Shown here: positions 52,895 to 63,854 of the stretch, in pieces
Layout: every line of letters starts with the position of its first letter
Numbering within the stretch: the first letter of the stretch is position 1
Source: Salticus scenicus
Taxonomy: Eukaryota > Arthropoda > Arachnida > Araneae > Salticidae
NCBI GenBank assembly: GCA_963930645.1
Contig: CAWVNO010002559.1
Location: 62,001 to 126,000 of the forward strand
Length of the DNA: 64,000 bases
Reading direction: 5' to 3'
Notes under the pieces: generated by a model
What the model saw: only the letters and a program-made list of their open reading frames with translations
Told to the model about the DNA's origin: nothing
Databases searched by the model: none
Position numbers and translations under genes: made by a program

Positions 52895-54700
52895 CTGACT
52901 TTCGTCTGTAAATTTGTGAGATTTAAAGGGGGAAATTGATTTTTGGAGGGAAATTTCGGAAATTCTGGATTTTTGAGTAGAACTCTACGAAAAATGGAAC
53001 AAAGATGTTGAAAAAAGCTATCCGACTTACTTAGAATATTTCCAAAAACATAGTTTGGTTTTTTGTGATTTGCGAATTTTTTTATTTATTTATTTATTTA
53101 TTTTTTTTTTTGGGGGGGGGGGGGGAGGGTGATAACGAGGGGGCAAAATCTGGACATCCCTTTTCGTGCTACATTTGTCTTGAGCTATCTATGGGAACTG
53201 AAGTCACGAATTTTGGTGCTTGGGTTGTATATATGTATCCGACACCTTAAGTAACGGAATTTATTGAAATTACCCCCGTTCCCTCCTTGTGGGGGGGGGG
53301 GGGAGCAGAAGGTAAAAACACCTTTGTAAGCAATAACTCGGCTCCAAATTACTTCACAGTGAAGAAATTGCACATGAGAAGACTACACGTGAGTACAAAT
53401 AAAACATTATTTGTGATTTAGGAAATTTTTATTTTTAAGAGGAAGGAGGGGTAAAATCGATTTTTGTGTGTGGCGGAAAATTTTGTAAATTCCGAATTTT
53501 TGAGAAAAACTCTACCAAAAATAGAACAAAGATGTTGAAGAAACCTATGCGAATTCCTTAGCATTTTCCAAACACACTTTTTTTTTCGGGGTGGGGGGGG
53601 GGTATGAGGGAGAAAAATTGATACACCCCTTTTAGGGCTAAATTTGTCCTGAGAAATCTATGGGAGCTGCTGTCACGAATTTTGATGTTTGGATTGTTCA
53701 TATCTATCCGACACCTAAAGTAAGGTGATTTATCGAAATTACCCCCGTTCCCTCCTTGTAGGGTGGGGGGGGGGGCAAGAAGGTAAAAACACCTTTGTAA
53801 GCATAACTCGGCTCCAAATTACTTCACAGTGAAGAAATTGTATATGGGGAGTCTACACATGAGTACAAATAGAACATTATTTGCGGTTTAGGAAATTTCG
53901 ATTTTTAAGGTGAGGGAGGGGAGGAAATCGATTTTTGGCGAGAAAATTTTCAAATTCCGGATTTTTGAGTAGAATTCTACCAAAAATGGAATAAAGATGT
54001 TGAAAACAGCCATGCGTCTTCTTTAGGATATTTCCAAAACAAGTTTCTGATTTTTTTACCATGTTTTGGGAGGGTAGGAGGGGGTATGTGTTACGAAGGG
54101 CAATTTCGGGACACCCGTTTTAGCGCTACATTTATCCTGGGAAATTTATGAGGGCTGCGGTCACAAAGTTTGGTGCCTGGATTGTTTATATGCATCCGAC
54201 CCCTAAAGTAACGGGATTTATCAAAATCTCTCCCTTTCCTCCTTGTGGGCAGAAAGCAAAAAAAGTTTGTATCCATGACATGGCACTAAATTACTTCACG
54301 GTGAAGAAATTGCACATGAGGAGACTTATGCAATTTTATTTGGACTTGATTAAAACCATGCTTACAAATGATTATAATGCTTGCAAATGATTTGAATTTA
54401 GACTTCATTAAAATCATGCCAAAACTTGATTTTATTTTGACTTGAGTATAAATAAAACATTATGTACGATTTTGGAATTCTTACAGGAGGGAGAAGAAAA
54501 ATCGTTTTTCAAGGGGAAATTTCAGAAATTTGAGTAGAGCTCTACTAAATGTGGTACAAAGGTATTGAAAACAGCCATGTGTCTTCTTTAGAATATTTCC
54601 AAAAACACATTTTCTTTTTTTTGATTTTCGATTTTTTTAAGGGGGGAGGGGGGGGGGCTTACGAAAGAGTAAGTTCGAGACTCCCTTTTTAGCGCTAAAT
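52895..54700. repeat. G-run tandem array, about 470-560-bp units
   Basis: Four units share GATTTTTGAGTAGAACTCTA-like, AAAGATGTTGAAAACAGC-like, a run of 8-13 G, TATGGGAACTGAAGTCACG-like, ATTACCCCCGTTCCCTCC, a second G-run and AATTACTTCACAGTGAAG blocks. Key blocks start near 52,968, 53,494, 53,959 and 54,525. No coding capacity; the G-runs vary in length between units. The last unit is cut by the LINE fragment. Confidence 0.88.
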
Positions 54701-54734
54701 TTGAACTCTAAAAATTTTTCACAATTCTGCGAAA

Positions 54735-55425
54735 ATGGTCGGTAAGAGATGGGGTATATCAACAACTCTTCTTAAAATCTGGTATAATTCAATTATTGAT
54801 AAAATTCTAACATGTGGGGCTGGTATCTGGGGAGGGCAACTCACACAAACTGCAAAAACCAATATTAACTCTGTTCAAAGAATGTTTTTACTCCAAATTT
54901 CGCGTGTCTATAAAACCATTTCAACAGACGCCCTCACAGTCATCACCGGGATCCCCCATGTATGTACATCTCCAACTTAAATATGGTCACAATAAAACGA
55001 ATATCTTACAACTTCAAAACTCAGATCTTTCAAATTTACTTTTTCCTGGCGTTAGAGTACAACATCTTCCCAGCTGGCAAATCCACCCAGTTCAGGACAT
55101 TGCCTCCTTACTCACTTCATGTTCCAAAAATAGTTTTTTTCCGTCGGTTCTTATGGCGGTCTATACCTTAGAGGAGAGATACTCCTCTAAGGTCTATACT
55201 GATGGCTCTAAAACGGAACACGGGGTCGCGGCTGCCTTCTGTGTTCTAAAAAACAATGAATGCATGTGCATCCATCGGTGGGCATGCAGACTCGAAGATT
55301 ATAACTCAGTCTTAAAAGCGGAACTTTTCGCAGTAGAAAAGTCCCTGGAGTGGATCATAGCCCAACATGATTTCAATCAAAAGTTCCATATCTTTAGCGA
55401 TAGTCTATCGGGTCGAGATAATGTA
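54735..55425 (+). pseudogene. LINE fragment: end of reverse transcriptase and RNase H
   Basis: The first frame (from 54,735) encodes WGISTTLLKIWYNSIIDKI and ILTCGAGIWGG, the C-terminal thumb region of a non-LTR reverse transcriptase. A +1 shift near 54,950 leads to the second frame, which carries RNase H: KVYTDGSK (Asp), LKAELFAVEKSLEW (Glu) and HIFSDSLSG (Asp). RNase H downstream of RT points to the I/R1 group of LINEs. It is cut at both ends: no endonuclease or RT core upstream, and RNase H stops after SLSG. Inactive. Confidence 0.85.
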
Positions 55426-55436
55426 AATAAATAAAC

Positions 55437-56020
55437 ACATTAATATTTTAATTTTCGAGTTTCACTAAACATATCTCCAGCTTCTTATAATAACTGTATT
55501 TTACTATATTAGATTTATTAATATTTTAATTTTAGCTTATGATTAATACGTATTTTTAATTTCTAAATTTAGCTTCTCATAATACCTATACATTACTTTA
55601 TTAGATTTTATCATAATATGCTTATTTAATATTTTCTACGAACTTCAGTATGCATTTATATTGATCACCAAATGGGACATGTGATGTATACCTGAATATT
55701 AACGTAAACATTACCACCGATAGAGTTATTTCCTTGTAATGGCTTTCTAAAACTAGTTCATGTTTCATGCTTCAGATGAAATATAGATATTTTCTCTACT
55801 CTAAATAGTTCCTTTGAGCTCAACAAAGTAAATATATTTAGAAAAGGGCTCTCTCTTGTAAAATGTTGCTGTACATTAATAGCTGAAAGAAGGCGAAGAT
55901 GTGTATAACATGAAAATGAAATTATTCTTTAGGGTTTACTAAGCATATTGATGAGGTTTATCTTTAACATTATTGTAAGTTTATAAATTTTATATTTACT
56001 TCAAAAGATATTCCGCTGTA
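55437..56020. repeat. Interspersed repeat family B, copy 4
   Basis: Contains GGACATGTGATGTATACCTG, AACTAGTTCATGTTTCATGC, GAAATATAGATATTTTCTC and TAATAGCTGAAAGAAGG in family B order. It directly abuts the truncated LINE. Non-coding. Confidence 0.65.
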
Positions 56021-56361
56021 AAATAGCTCGCTTATTTTATGATATGCATGAAAATCAGTTTTGTTATCTTGTGAATTTGAAAGTTAAGTAATTTCGTGTT
56101 TCAGTTTAATATCGAATTTTAATGATAAAATGAATTTTTGCATTAAAGAAAACAAATACACTATTTTCACGTTTTTTATGGCAACAGCATTTTTATAGTA
56201 ATTTAGCAGAAAAGAACGAATAATTAAATTAAAAATTAGAAAACTACTATTCAATGATAATCAAATTGCGTTAAAACTTCATAATTTTTGTATCATATTT
56301 AAAGATATTAAATATATTTCTTTTCTTTCTTTCTTTCTTTCTTTTTTTTTTTTTTTTTTCA
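56021..56361. other. AT-rich DNA with (TTTC)n
   Basis: Ends with a (TTTC)n and poly(T) stretch at 56,320-56,359 abutting the family L element. No gene recognised. Confidence 0.5.
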
Positions 56362-57328
56362 ACTTTCTCTTACCCATAAGGTAGAGAAAGTATTGTTTTA
56401 GGGTCAAATTTTCGAACCTGAGTTTAACATCTATAAACTGCACTAAACCAAATGAGACGAATATATATTTTTTATATGCGTAAAAACATGTTTCATGTAG
56501 AATATGGTATGGAAATCATCCACTGTTCGTTTACAGGGCTACACAAAAGAACTAGATTATAATGAGACAATACTTGAAAATTGATGTAAGTGTACTTTAG
56601 GTTATGCTATGTGTTAATATAGGATTATATTTATGTGCACCGTGTGATGTATACATTACTTTCAGAATATATACAGGGCTGCCAATTTAAGCCATAACAT
56701 TCTTTTTCATTTGTTAGTGGAAGTGCTTTATAATATTTTATATCAAATGGTATTTTACCATGTCCAGGAATGCTGCTCAGGAACTGAAATTAAATCCTCA
56801 TAGCCATATGATAAATAATGTATTTTTTTTTAAATAAATATTCATCAGTTGGTTTTTTGTATATTTACACGTTTTGAGGCTTCCTGAATAGCGAAGTCAA
56901 TTTTTATAATTTGATCTTTGACTGCGTCTGTTAGAGTAAATAAAAAAACAAATAATTTCAGGCGATCCAAATGATGTATTTTGAAGTTAATGCGTCTGTT
57001 ACTAGAAAAGTTTGTTCAAGATTGGTAAGATTCAAGGAATGAAAGTTGTCTGAAAAATTTTAAATAAACTTTTGAGCTTATTAACAGATTTGAATTCTAT
57101 ATAAATATAGATACAATAATGAAATGGGGGAGGGGGGTTGAGGGGGCGGTAGCCCCCTTACATAGAATTATTTGCCAAATAACGCTGTTACGAATCCTAA
57201 TTTCAATTGTTTTAACATAGGTTTACAAAACAGTACTCGTTATTTTAACCCTTAATATCCAATCTGTACTTTTAGTGTTAAATTTATTTCAGGGTAAGAG
57301 AAAGTCGTGTGAATGACACACCAGATTA
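56362..57328 (+). repeat. Family L rolling-circle-like element, long copy 2
   Basis: 5' hairpin CTTTCTCTTACC/GGTAGAGAAAG as in the copy at 15,528; ACCAAATGAGACGAATATAT, TTTACAGGGCTACACAAAAG, a GGGGGCGGTAGCCCCC hairpin, GGTAAGAGAAAGTC and a 3' hairpin GTGTG/CACAC closing with CCAGATTA. Lacks the GTCT-rich stretch of the other copy. Non-coding. Confidence 0.72.
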
Positions 57329-57576
57329 TTAATATTATTTTTTTTTTCTGTCTCTTTTAATATTTTGAATGAGTAAAACAGGTGTGATATTTAATAAAGT
57401 TTTATTTCAAGGAAGTTTTGTATCTATGTAGGAGTATCTTGAAGTTTTATTTATATTTCTAATAAATAACTGAGATATCTCAATAAAATTTATTCTATAT
57501 ATTATTTGATACGTATATTTATAATATTGTAAATTCAAGTTATTAATGTCGATTTTTTTTTTTTTTTTTTTTTTTA

Positions 57577-58393
57577 CTTTCCGAACATACATATGTAAGG
57601 AAATTATTGTACTCATGACCAAAAATTCGGCTTTGAGATTTGGGTGTTTCTTTACGTTTCAAGGTCCCCTGAGTTCATTTCTGCTATTTTTACGGTGATG
57701 TATGTTTATCTATGTGAGTGGACACGATAGCGTCTAAATGCTTTGATCGATTAAGCTGGAAAATGGCACATATATTATAGGTCCCCGTAGCACGAACCCT
57801 ATTGATTTTGGTGAATCTAGCACTTGTAATTTTTTTTACAAGGACATAAAGAAAAATTTTTTATCACTATGGTCTATGGGCTCGAATTATGGGCCAAATA
57901 AACTAAAAAATTTATACCTATACATATTATGGATATAATTTTTCAGTTTACGAATTGTATAAAGTTTGGAAAATATAGCGCATTTATCTTTTTTTACAGG
58001 GGCAGAAGAACAACAACAACAACAAATTATCATTATGGCTTATAGGCTCAAATTCTTTAAAGTGCCATAATGTCTAAATACCTTATCCGATTGAGCTGAA
58101 AATTTACATATATGTTATAAGTCACTGTTGCACGAACTGTATAGATTTTAGTGAATCGAACACTTATAGACTTTTAGAGGGACTTAACGGAAATTTCTCT
58201 ATCATTATGATCTATAGGCTCAAATTATTTGAAGTGCAACAGCATTAAATTAAGGAACATGTGGAAAATAAATACTCAAACACCCCATTATAATTTTCAC
58301 TTTCGTTTACTTAACGACTTTTCTTACTTTAATTTATTTATACAACAGTTAATTATTTAATGTTCGGAAAGTCGAGTCAGTCACTCCAGATTT
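57577..58393 (+). repeat. Family C rolling-circle-like element, copy 3
   Basis: 5' end CTTTCCGAAC...GGAAATTATTG; TTTACGTTTCAAGGTCCCC; four diverged central units with TTTTTTTACAAGGACATAAA-like and GCGTCTAAATGCTTT-like blocks; ATGTTCGGAAAGTCGAGT, a GAGT/ACTC hairpin and CCAGATTTTT. More diverged than the two copies in the inverted duplication. After its 3' end the sequence is unrelated to the flank shared by those two. Confidence 0.72.
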
Positions 58394-58827
58394 TTATATG
58401 CATTAGAGTAATCAACATTGCCCCATCCAATGAGAGTGTATCGTAAAGTTTTAATTATAATTAACAAATAACCCGGATAGCTAGGTAAAATTTATTTCAA
58501 TTTTATTCTTACCTGTATGATGTTGTGAATTGTTTTCCTTAATTTTCTAGTTATCTGCATAATGTTGTAAATTACAACTATAAATAATGAGGTCTTTGTT
58601 TTCAGGAAGCTGTATGTTATAGTAACCCATTGTACAATGACGGCCTCCGAAAGTTAAAGAAATGCTTGAAAAACTCTAGATAGTGACGATATTGAGAAAT
58701 CTTAAGAATAAGAAATAGAAAAAAAATCTCTCTCTCTCTCTCTTTTTTTTTTTTCTTTTTGCAATAAAATGAAGCTTTAAAATATCTTCTCGTATATTTG
58801 CCATAAGATTTTAATCTAGAAATTAAC
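58394..58827. other. AT-rich DNA, no feature recognised
   Basis: Contains a (TC)n stretch near 58,726-58,743. No gene recognised. Confidence 0.5.
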
Positions 58828-58966
58828 TATCCCCTCCGTGGAGGATCAAAATTAGGATGGCATGTCTCCGGACCATCCTTAGGGGTGCGTCGTAGATCGT
58901 CACCAGTTTCCTATAGCACAATACTAACGTGACGTTAAACTCACCTAATCAACCAACCAACCATCT
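58828..58966 (+). repeat. SINE family M, 3' part
   Basis: CCGTGGAGGATCAAAATTAGG, ATGGCATGTCTCCGGACC and an AACC-rich end (CAACCAACCAACC). The tRNA-derived head is missing. Confidence 0.82.
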
Positions 58967-59005
58967 AAAAATTAATTAAAGAAAAATCAAATTGAGTTGA
59001 GTTGA

Positions 59006-59090
59006 GTGAGTTTAATGCTGCACAACAGCTAAACAGTGGGCAATTGGCGAAGGTCAGGGATTCAAACTACTGTTGGTGGCAAATTATTGA
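59006..59090 (-). repeat. SINE family M, 3' fragment
   Basis: GTGGGCAATTGGCGAAGGTC and GGGATTCAAACTACTG match the complement of the SINE 3' part. Tail to tail with the previous fragment, 40 bp apart. Confidence 0.6.
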
Positions 59091-60857
59091 AGCACTAGCA
59101 ATAATTCCTACTTAAAAGATGGGCACCTAATACTGTTTTGTTGAGTAAATATTTGTCGAGTCGTGGTCTTAGTCTTATACTGTTTATAAAAAAGTAAGTT
59201 AATGATACAAATTAGCTATCAAACTAAAATAGAATGTGTGAAAAATGTGGATGTGTGCTTCAATAATTTTGCTGCGAACTGTAGGGGTGAACTGGAGACA
59301 TGCCGTCACATTTTTCATCCTGTCGGAGAGCACGGTTTCTGGGCTTCGGTAACCCTGAGAGGCATTAATTTCGGAATATGAAGGTCATTCCAATCACAAC
59401 AGACTCTACGCGCACCATCTAAAATGCACCATCCATGTACATAAGTGTATTCCTTAGGAAAGATATAAGAGAAGTTGTCATATGGCGTATGAGCATGCAG
59501 TGCAAATGAAATTAACATTTGTCTACTCAAATGGCTGCCGCAATAGCAGCCAAGGCTACCGATGGTGCCATATTGAGTCTACCAAAGCATTGGCTAGCTC
59601 TGTGTTATTTCATTTATTTGGTAGCTTTAATGCCTATATTTATGATTGCTTTCGTCTCTAATGATCCATATTACATCATTTCACAATAACAATGCAGAAT
59701 CTCTTATATAACTGTGATATTTAATGGCATCGGCAGTTACTATTTTGGCTTCGTATTTTTCCGAACAGGTCATCTCCTCTTATATCATTCCTCCAAGGTG
59801 TCTTCGGTTACAGAGCCTAGAATCAATATACAGTGTGGCAAGCGCTTATGACCGATTGCTTAAAATACTGCTAAAAAAACTAAGCTTCCTAGATGGCGCT
59901 GTGATCGATTTTTTTCTTCAAATCGAAGATCTGATTGGCTTTTCCCAGTTTCATCTGCTCAATCACGGGATCTAAGAACATAATTAACCAATAGGGAGTC
60001 TCGGTTTTTATTTCGTGACGCTAACTTCGATTACAGTGACATCTGGTGAGAGGCTTAATTTTTTTAGTACAATTTTATTTGCTGCTTTCCCCACTGTTTA
60101 TTCTAGACGCTGTACTTCGGTAGGCTCGAATACCGAACCCGCAGTCTTCCAGTGGACTTTATCCGTGTTGTGTAATAAAACCTTTTAGACGTGATTACTG
60201 CAGGGAAAAATTCATCAGTATAACGTTTATGTTTGTATTGTACGGGAAAATGTTTACATTCTATAAGAAAATGTTTGTAACCTATGGGGAAATTCAAAAT
60301 TAGCAGTTACATATTGGGGAGTATTTAGCCTTGAGTCCTAATTACGGATATCACGTATTAGGAGCTCGATGATCTACCAACTGGGGTGTCTTTACTCCCA
60401 TTCAAAATTTAAGAAACTGCAGATAATTACAAAATCCTATAATCATTTTTGAGCCGTGTATTATCACATTATACAACGTACTTCACAGGAGCAAATTTCT
60501 AAAACCAAGCAAAATAAGTCTCAGAAAGCTCAAAGACTATATAATCAGCAGCTTTCCATAAAACTACGAACTATTCTGAGTCTCATAAGTTTCTCTTTAC
60601 AGACGTTACTTGGTAACGGGACTTTTGAGAATCGCTTTAACATTCTAAAAATTTCTGGGATTATTTCTATCATAGAGAAAAAAAAATGTCAGAAAGAGAG
60701 GAAAAAGAAAAAAGATATTCATAATTTCTTGTGAATTTTGTCCAACAATTTCGTCAATTCACCAGAAGATTCTCCAAATTTGTCGCCAATGAACTTTCGA
60801 TAACATGAAATCAATGATTTTCAGACTGTAAAAATCGTTTTACACGGCATTTAATTC
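59091..60857. other. Mixed-composition DNA, no gene assigned
   Basis: Somewhat less AT-rich than its surroundings. Open frames at 59,315-59,530 (minus; contains YTYVHGWCILDGARR) and 59,724-59,975 (plus) are not recognised. ATTAACCAATAGGGAG at 59,980 and CCATCGGTAGCC near 59,560 could be regulatory, but nothing supports this directly. This is the most plausible place for undetected host sequence. Confidence 0.3.
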
Positions 60858-60985
60858 TGGTTGGTTGGGTTTTACGTCGTACTAGTGCTGCGCAGATGGG
60901 CAATTAGTGACGGTCTGGGACTCACCCCTAGTGGTGGTCCGGGGACATGTCATCGCAATTTTGATCCTCCACGGAAGGGAACATT
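60858..60985 (-). repeat. SINE family M, 3' part
   Basis: GGTTGGTTGGGTTTTACGTC, ACTAGTGCTGCGCAG, GACGGTCTGGGACTCACC and TTTTGATCCTCCACGGAAGG: reverse complement of the SINE 3' half, very similar to the fragment at 44,589. Confidence 0.88.
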
Positions 60986-61667
60986 TAAATCAGGAGTGCA
61001 CCAAAACAAACATTTCTCTCACTGGTCTGAGTAATTATTTATATATCAGTCATAGAATTGCGAAAAACAATTTCTAAAATTGGTAATCGCCTATGAAAAT
61101 TTGTGAAATTCTAGCCCATTGCAGAAGGCAGATAGTCTAATTTCAATGTACAGATTAAGTTCCAGTGTAAACACGTTGGAACTCTCTATATCCTCCGTGG
61201 GAATCATAACAGAAAAAGATTATCTAGGGTGAATATCAGTAATGTTTACAAATTCATAACATTATAATGAAGTATTCTTTAAAATACTAATGTAGTTTAC
61301 GATCAAGATTATTTTAAGTATTTATATTTCTGATTTTTAAATTTTCTATATATTATACTTTTAGAAAGAATATTCTACATTAAAATAAAGGATGTTTAGA
61401 AGAGTATTTCAATATAGCAATATTCATAAGTACAGCATTTTTTTTTTTTTTTTTTTTCTTTACCAGGTATAAATACAAGCATTCCAAAAAATGCAGTCCG
61501 GTTCATTAAAGTCCTTTATTTCACGATGCATGCAATGATTCAATACACTTTTAAATTTTATTGTTCCTACGAGTTTGAGTATTTATTTTTTCTTGCTCAG
61601 AAATAGTAAACTTTAGACAATGCATTTCATTTTAAATTTACAAAATAACACAGTCCTACAAAAATGA
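60986..61667. other. AT-rich DNA, no feature recognised
   Basis: A poly(T) run near 61,439-61,457; otherwise nothing that I can classify. Confidence 0.5.
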
Positions 61668-62081
61668 AGTTGACAAAATTTGATTCGTTGATTTCAGCTG
61701 ATTTTTATATTTTTTGATATGCTGAAACCGAAAATGCAGCCCATTTTTCTCTAACACGTGTAGATTTTTGTCAATACAGGGTGTTTACCGACACAATTTC
61801 TTATGTATACGATCATAAAAATTGGTTGGTTGGTATGGTCGCACTAGTGCTTCACAATTACAACAGTAGGTATCTATGATTAATTAATCATGGAAACATA
61901 CTATAAAACTTACCATATAATTATATTGGTGGAAGAGTAATGGAAGAAATTGTATAGGCAGGCACCCTGTATTAACAAAAATCTATACGTGATACAGAAA
62001 AACTGGCTCCATTTTCGGTTTCAGCGCACCAAAAAACATAAAGATCAGTCAAAATTATAAAATCAAAATTTTACATGTCGA
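61668..62081. mobile_element. Palindromic element with ACAGGGTG ends and a SINE tip in the loop
   Basis: Arms of about 140-150 bp (61,668-61,810; 61,940-62,081) are imperfect inverted copies containing TGCTGAAACCGAAAATG, ATTTTTGTCAATACAGGGTG and ACAATTTCTT. The loop holds a 45-bp minus-strand tip of SINE family M (GGTTGGTTGGTATGGTCGC, 61,824-61,870). ACAGGGTG-type ends recall the transposon at 2,599. Confidence 0.75.
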
Positions 62082-62814
62082 CCTGTGTAATTAGCATATT
62101 TCTTCAAAGTGCAGTGTTGCCAGATTTGAGGACTTATTCAATATCCACCACTACATTTTAATCGTAACAGTTGCCTCATAACTTTCAAGATTAATTGTCT
62201 ATTATTTATATCAAATATCGCTTCTCAAAATTATTAGTGACTGTTGAATAAAGAAAAAAAAAAAAGTAAGTAAAACAAGAATTTAAAAGTAAAACAGTCA
62301 AAGTAAAACAGGAATTAATAGCATTAAAAAAAAAAAAAAAAAAAAAAAAATCTAGAAAAGTATGTTATCTCTCTAAAGAAATATTGAATTTTACTGCTAC
62401 TTTCTTTTATTACTTTGTTTTATATTTAATATAGAAGAAAGTATTACATTCAAACAAAAAGAAAAAAAAAATCGATTTTTGATGGATTTACATGATTTGA
62501 GAGTTCCAAAACACGATTTAACTGCTTTAGGGAATGTCCATCTGTCTGAAGAAAAATTTCTGCTAACATTATCTCGAAAACTAATGCACAGATTTTCATA
62601 TTAATTCATATGTAGTTGCTATTTCACATTCATTAGTGCTTATAAACTATAATAAAGGTTATTATATGTGTAAATTTGCTCACAGGTGGCGTTGCTACAC
62701 AGTCTTTCATAATTTTTAATATGGCAATGTAAAGCAAGATTTGTACAAATGCGCACAGTGAAATTTATTTTTAACCAGTCACTGTAAAATTAAATATATA
62801 TGTCATCATCATCA

Positions 62815-63126
62815 TCATCAATTTCAGTCTTTATCAATCCACTGCAGTATGAAGTCCTCTCCTAGGTGATTCCAAACTGCCCTGATTTCTGCAATTCTTC
62901 CTTATTCTTCAATTCCAAACTTCACAATTTCATCTCCCCAACAACACAGTGGTCTCTACCTCGGTCTTTTCTTATCTCTTGGTATCCAAAGTAGGACTCT
63001 GGTGGTCCATCTATCATCATTTATTCTGGCAAGGTACCCAGCTGAGCTCCATTTTAACTTCTTGACTCTAGAAATAACATCATTAACTTTGGTTTGTTTC
63101 CCAAAATTCTTGGAATAGATATGTAA

Positions 63127-63135
<9 letters not shown>
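62815..63135 (-). pseudogene. LINE 3' end: C-terminus of reverse transcriptase polyprotein
   Basis: On the minus strand the frame encodes DVISRVKKLKWSSAGYLARI, then NDDRWTTRVLLWIPRDKKRPR, and after a stop WGDEIVKFGIEE and WNHLGEDFILQW. This series is the standard C-terminal tail of RTE/CR1-type LINE proteins. The copy ends with a (GAT)n tail (ATCATCATCATCATCA on the plus strand at 62,804), consistent with a short-tandem-repeat 3' end. Severely 5'-truncated. Confidence 0.82.
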
Positions 63136-63172
<37 letters not shown>

Positions 63173-63191
63173 ATATATATATATATATATA
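63131..63191. repeat. (GT)n and (TA)n microsatellite
   Basis: Pure GT repeats followed by GTAT and TA repeats; the open frames across it are artefacts. Confidence 0.95.
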
Positions 63192-63426
63192 AGAAAACGA
63201 AATATACTGTACATGCAGGAGCATTGTCCCCCCCCCCCCTCCCTGCACCCTGGAAATGCAAATTCTCATAATAAGTATATTTTAAAAGAACTCGTCAATA
63301 TATTTAAAACGAATGGTTGAACAATAAATCTGCAAAAATTTGAAATTAAATTAATGAATAATTTGTGCTACATGATTTAATATAGGAAAATGAAGAAAGT
63401 TTTAAGATAGCCACAACATACTACTG

Positions 63427-63442
63427 TTTAAAAATATTTTTA

Positions 63443-63478
<36 letters not shown>

Positions 63479-63854
63479 ATGTGCAAAAAATTAATTTTTG
63501 GAAGCAATAAAATTTTATCGCGAGGAAAAGAAAATTTTTCTTGTATGAATATAAATGTATATATCGTTTAGAATGTTTAATTTACGAGAGAAGAAATAAA
63601 AAAGGTGCTTGAGTTATTATGACAGAATTCCAAACATTTTTTGAAGTAATTATTTTAAATAGTTGAATTTGAATATTTGGAATAACTTTTCATATAAAAT
63701 CTATTAACGTTCCCAAAAAAGAAAAAAAAAAACATGCATATCGTATGAAATACAATTTTATAAAGGTAAAATTATATTAAAACTAATCATTAAAATATTG
63801 TTAGGTAAAATATTTATTTTATTTTCACCAAATGATAATTAAAGTTAACATAAA
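63427..63854. other. AT-rich DNA, no feature recognised
   Basis: Poly(T) run near 63,450-63,472; no gene or inverted repeat. Confidence 0.5.

Larger units (their letters stand above)
62398..63426 (+). repeat. Family H rolling-circle-like element, copy 2
   Basis: 5' CTACTTTCTTTTATTACTTTG with an inverted arm AGAAGAAAGTATTAC, then GTCCATCTGTCTGAAG, one central unit with CACAGGTGGCGTTGCTAC, and a 3' end TGAAGAAAGT followed by GCCACAACATACTACTG. Interrupted by a LINE 3' end and microsatellites. Positions 63,274-63,353 match an internal block of family L (16,016-16,096). Confidence 0.6.

Noticed and set aside
59315..59530. Minus-strand protein with VHGWCILDGARR
   Set aside because: Not recognised, no clear start context or neighbours; kept only as unassigned sequence.
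62956..63320. Open frames over the GT/TA microsatellite
   Set aside because: Repetitive Tyr/Ile or His/Thr translations are artefacts of simple sequence; only the LINE-derived part is real.
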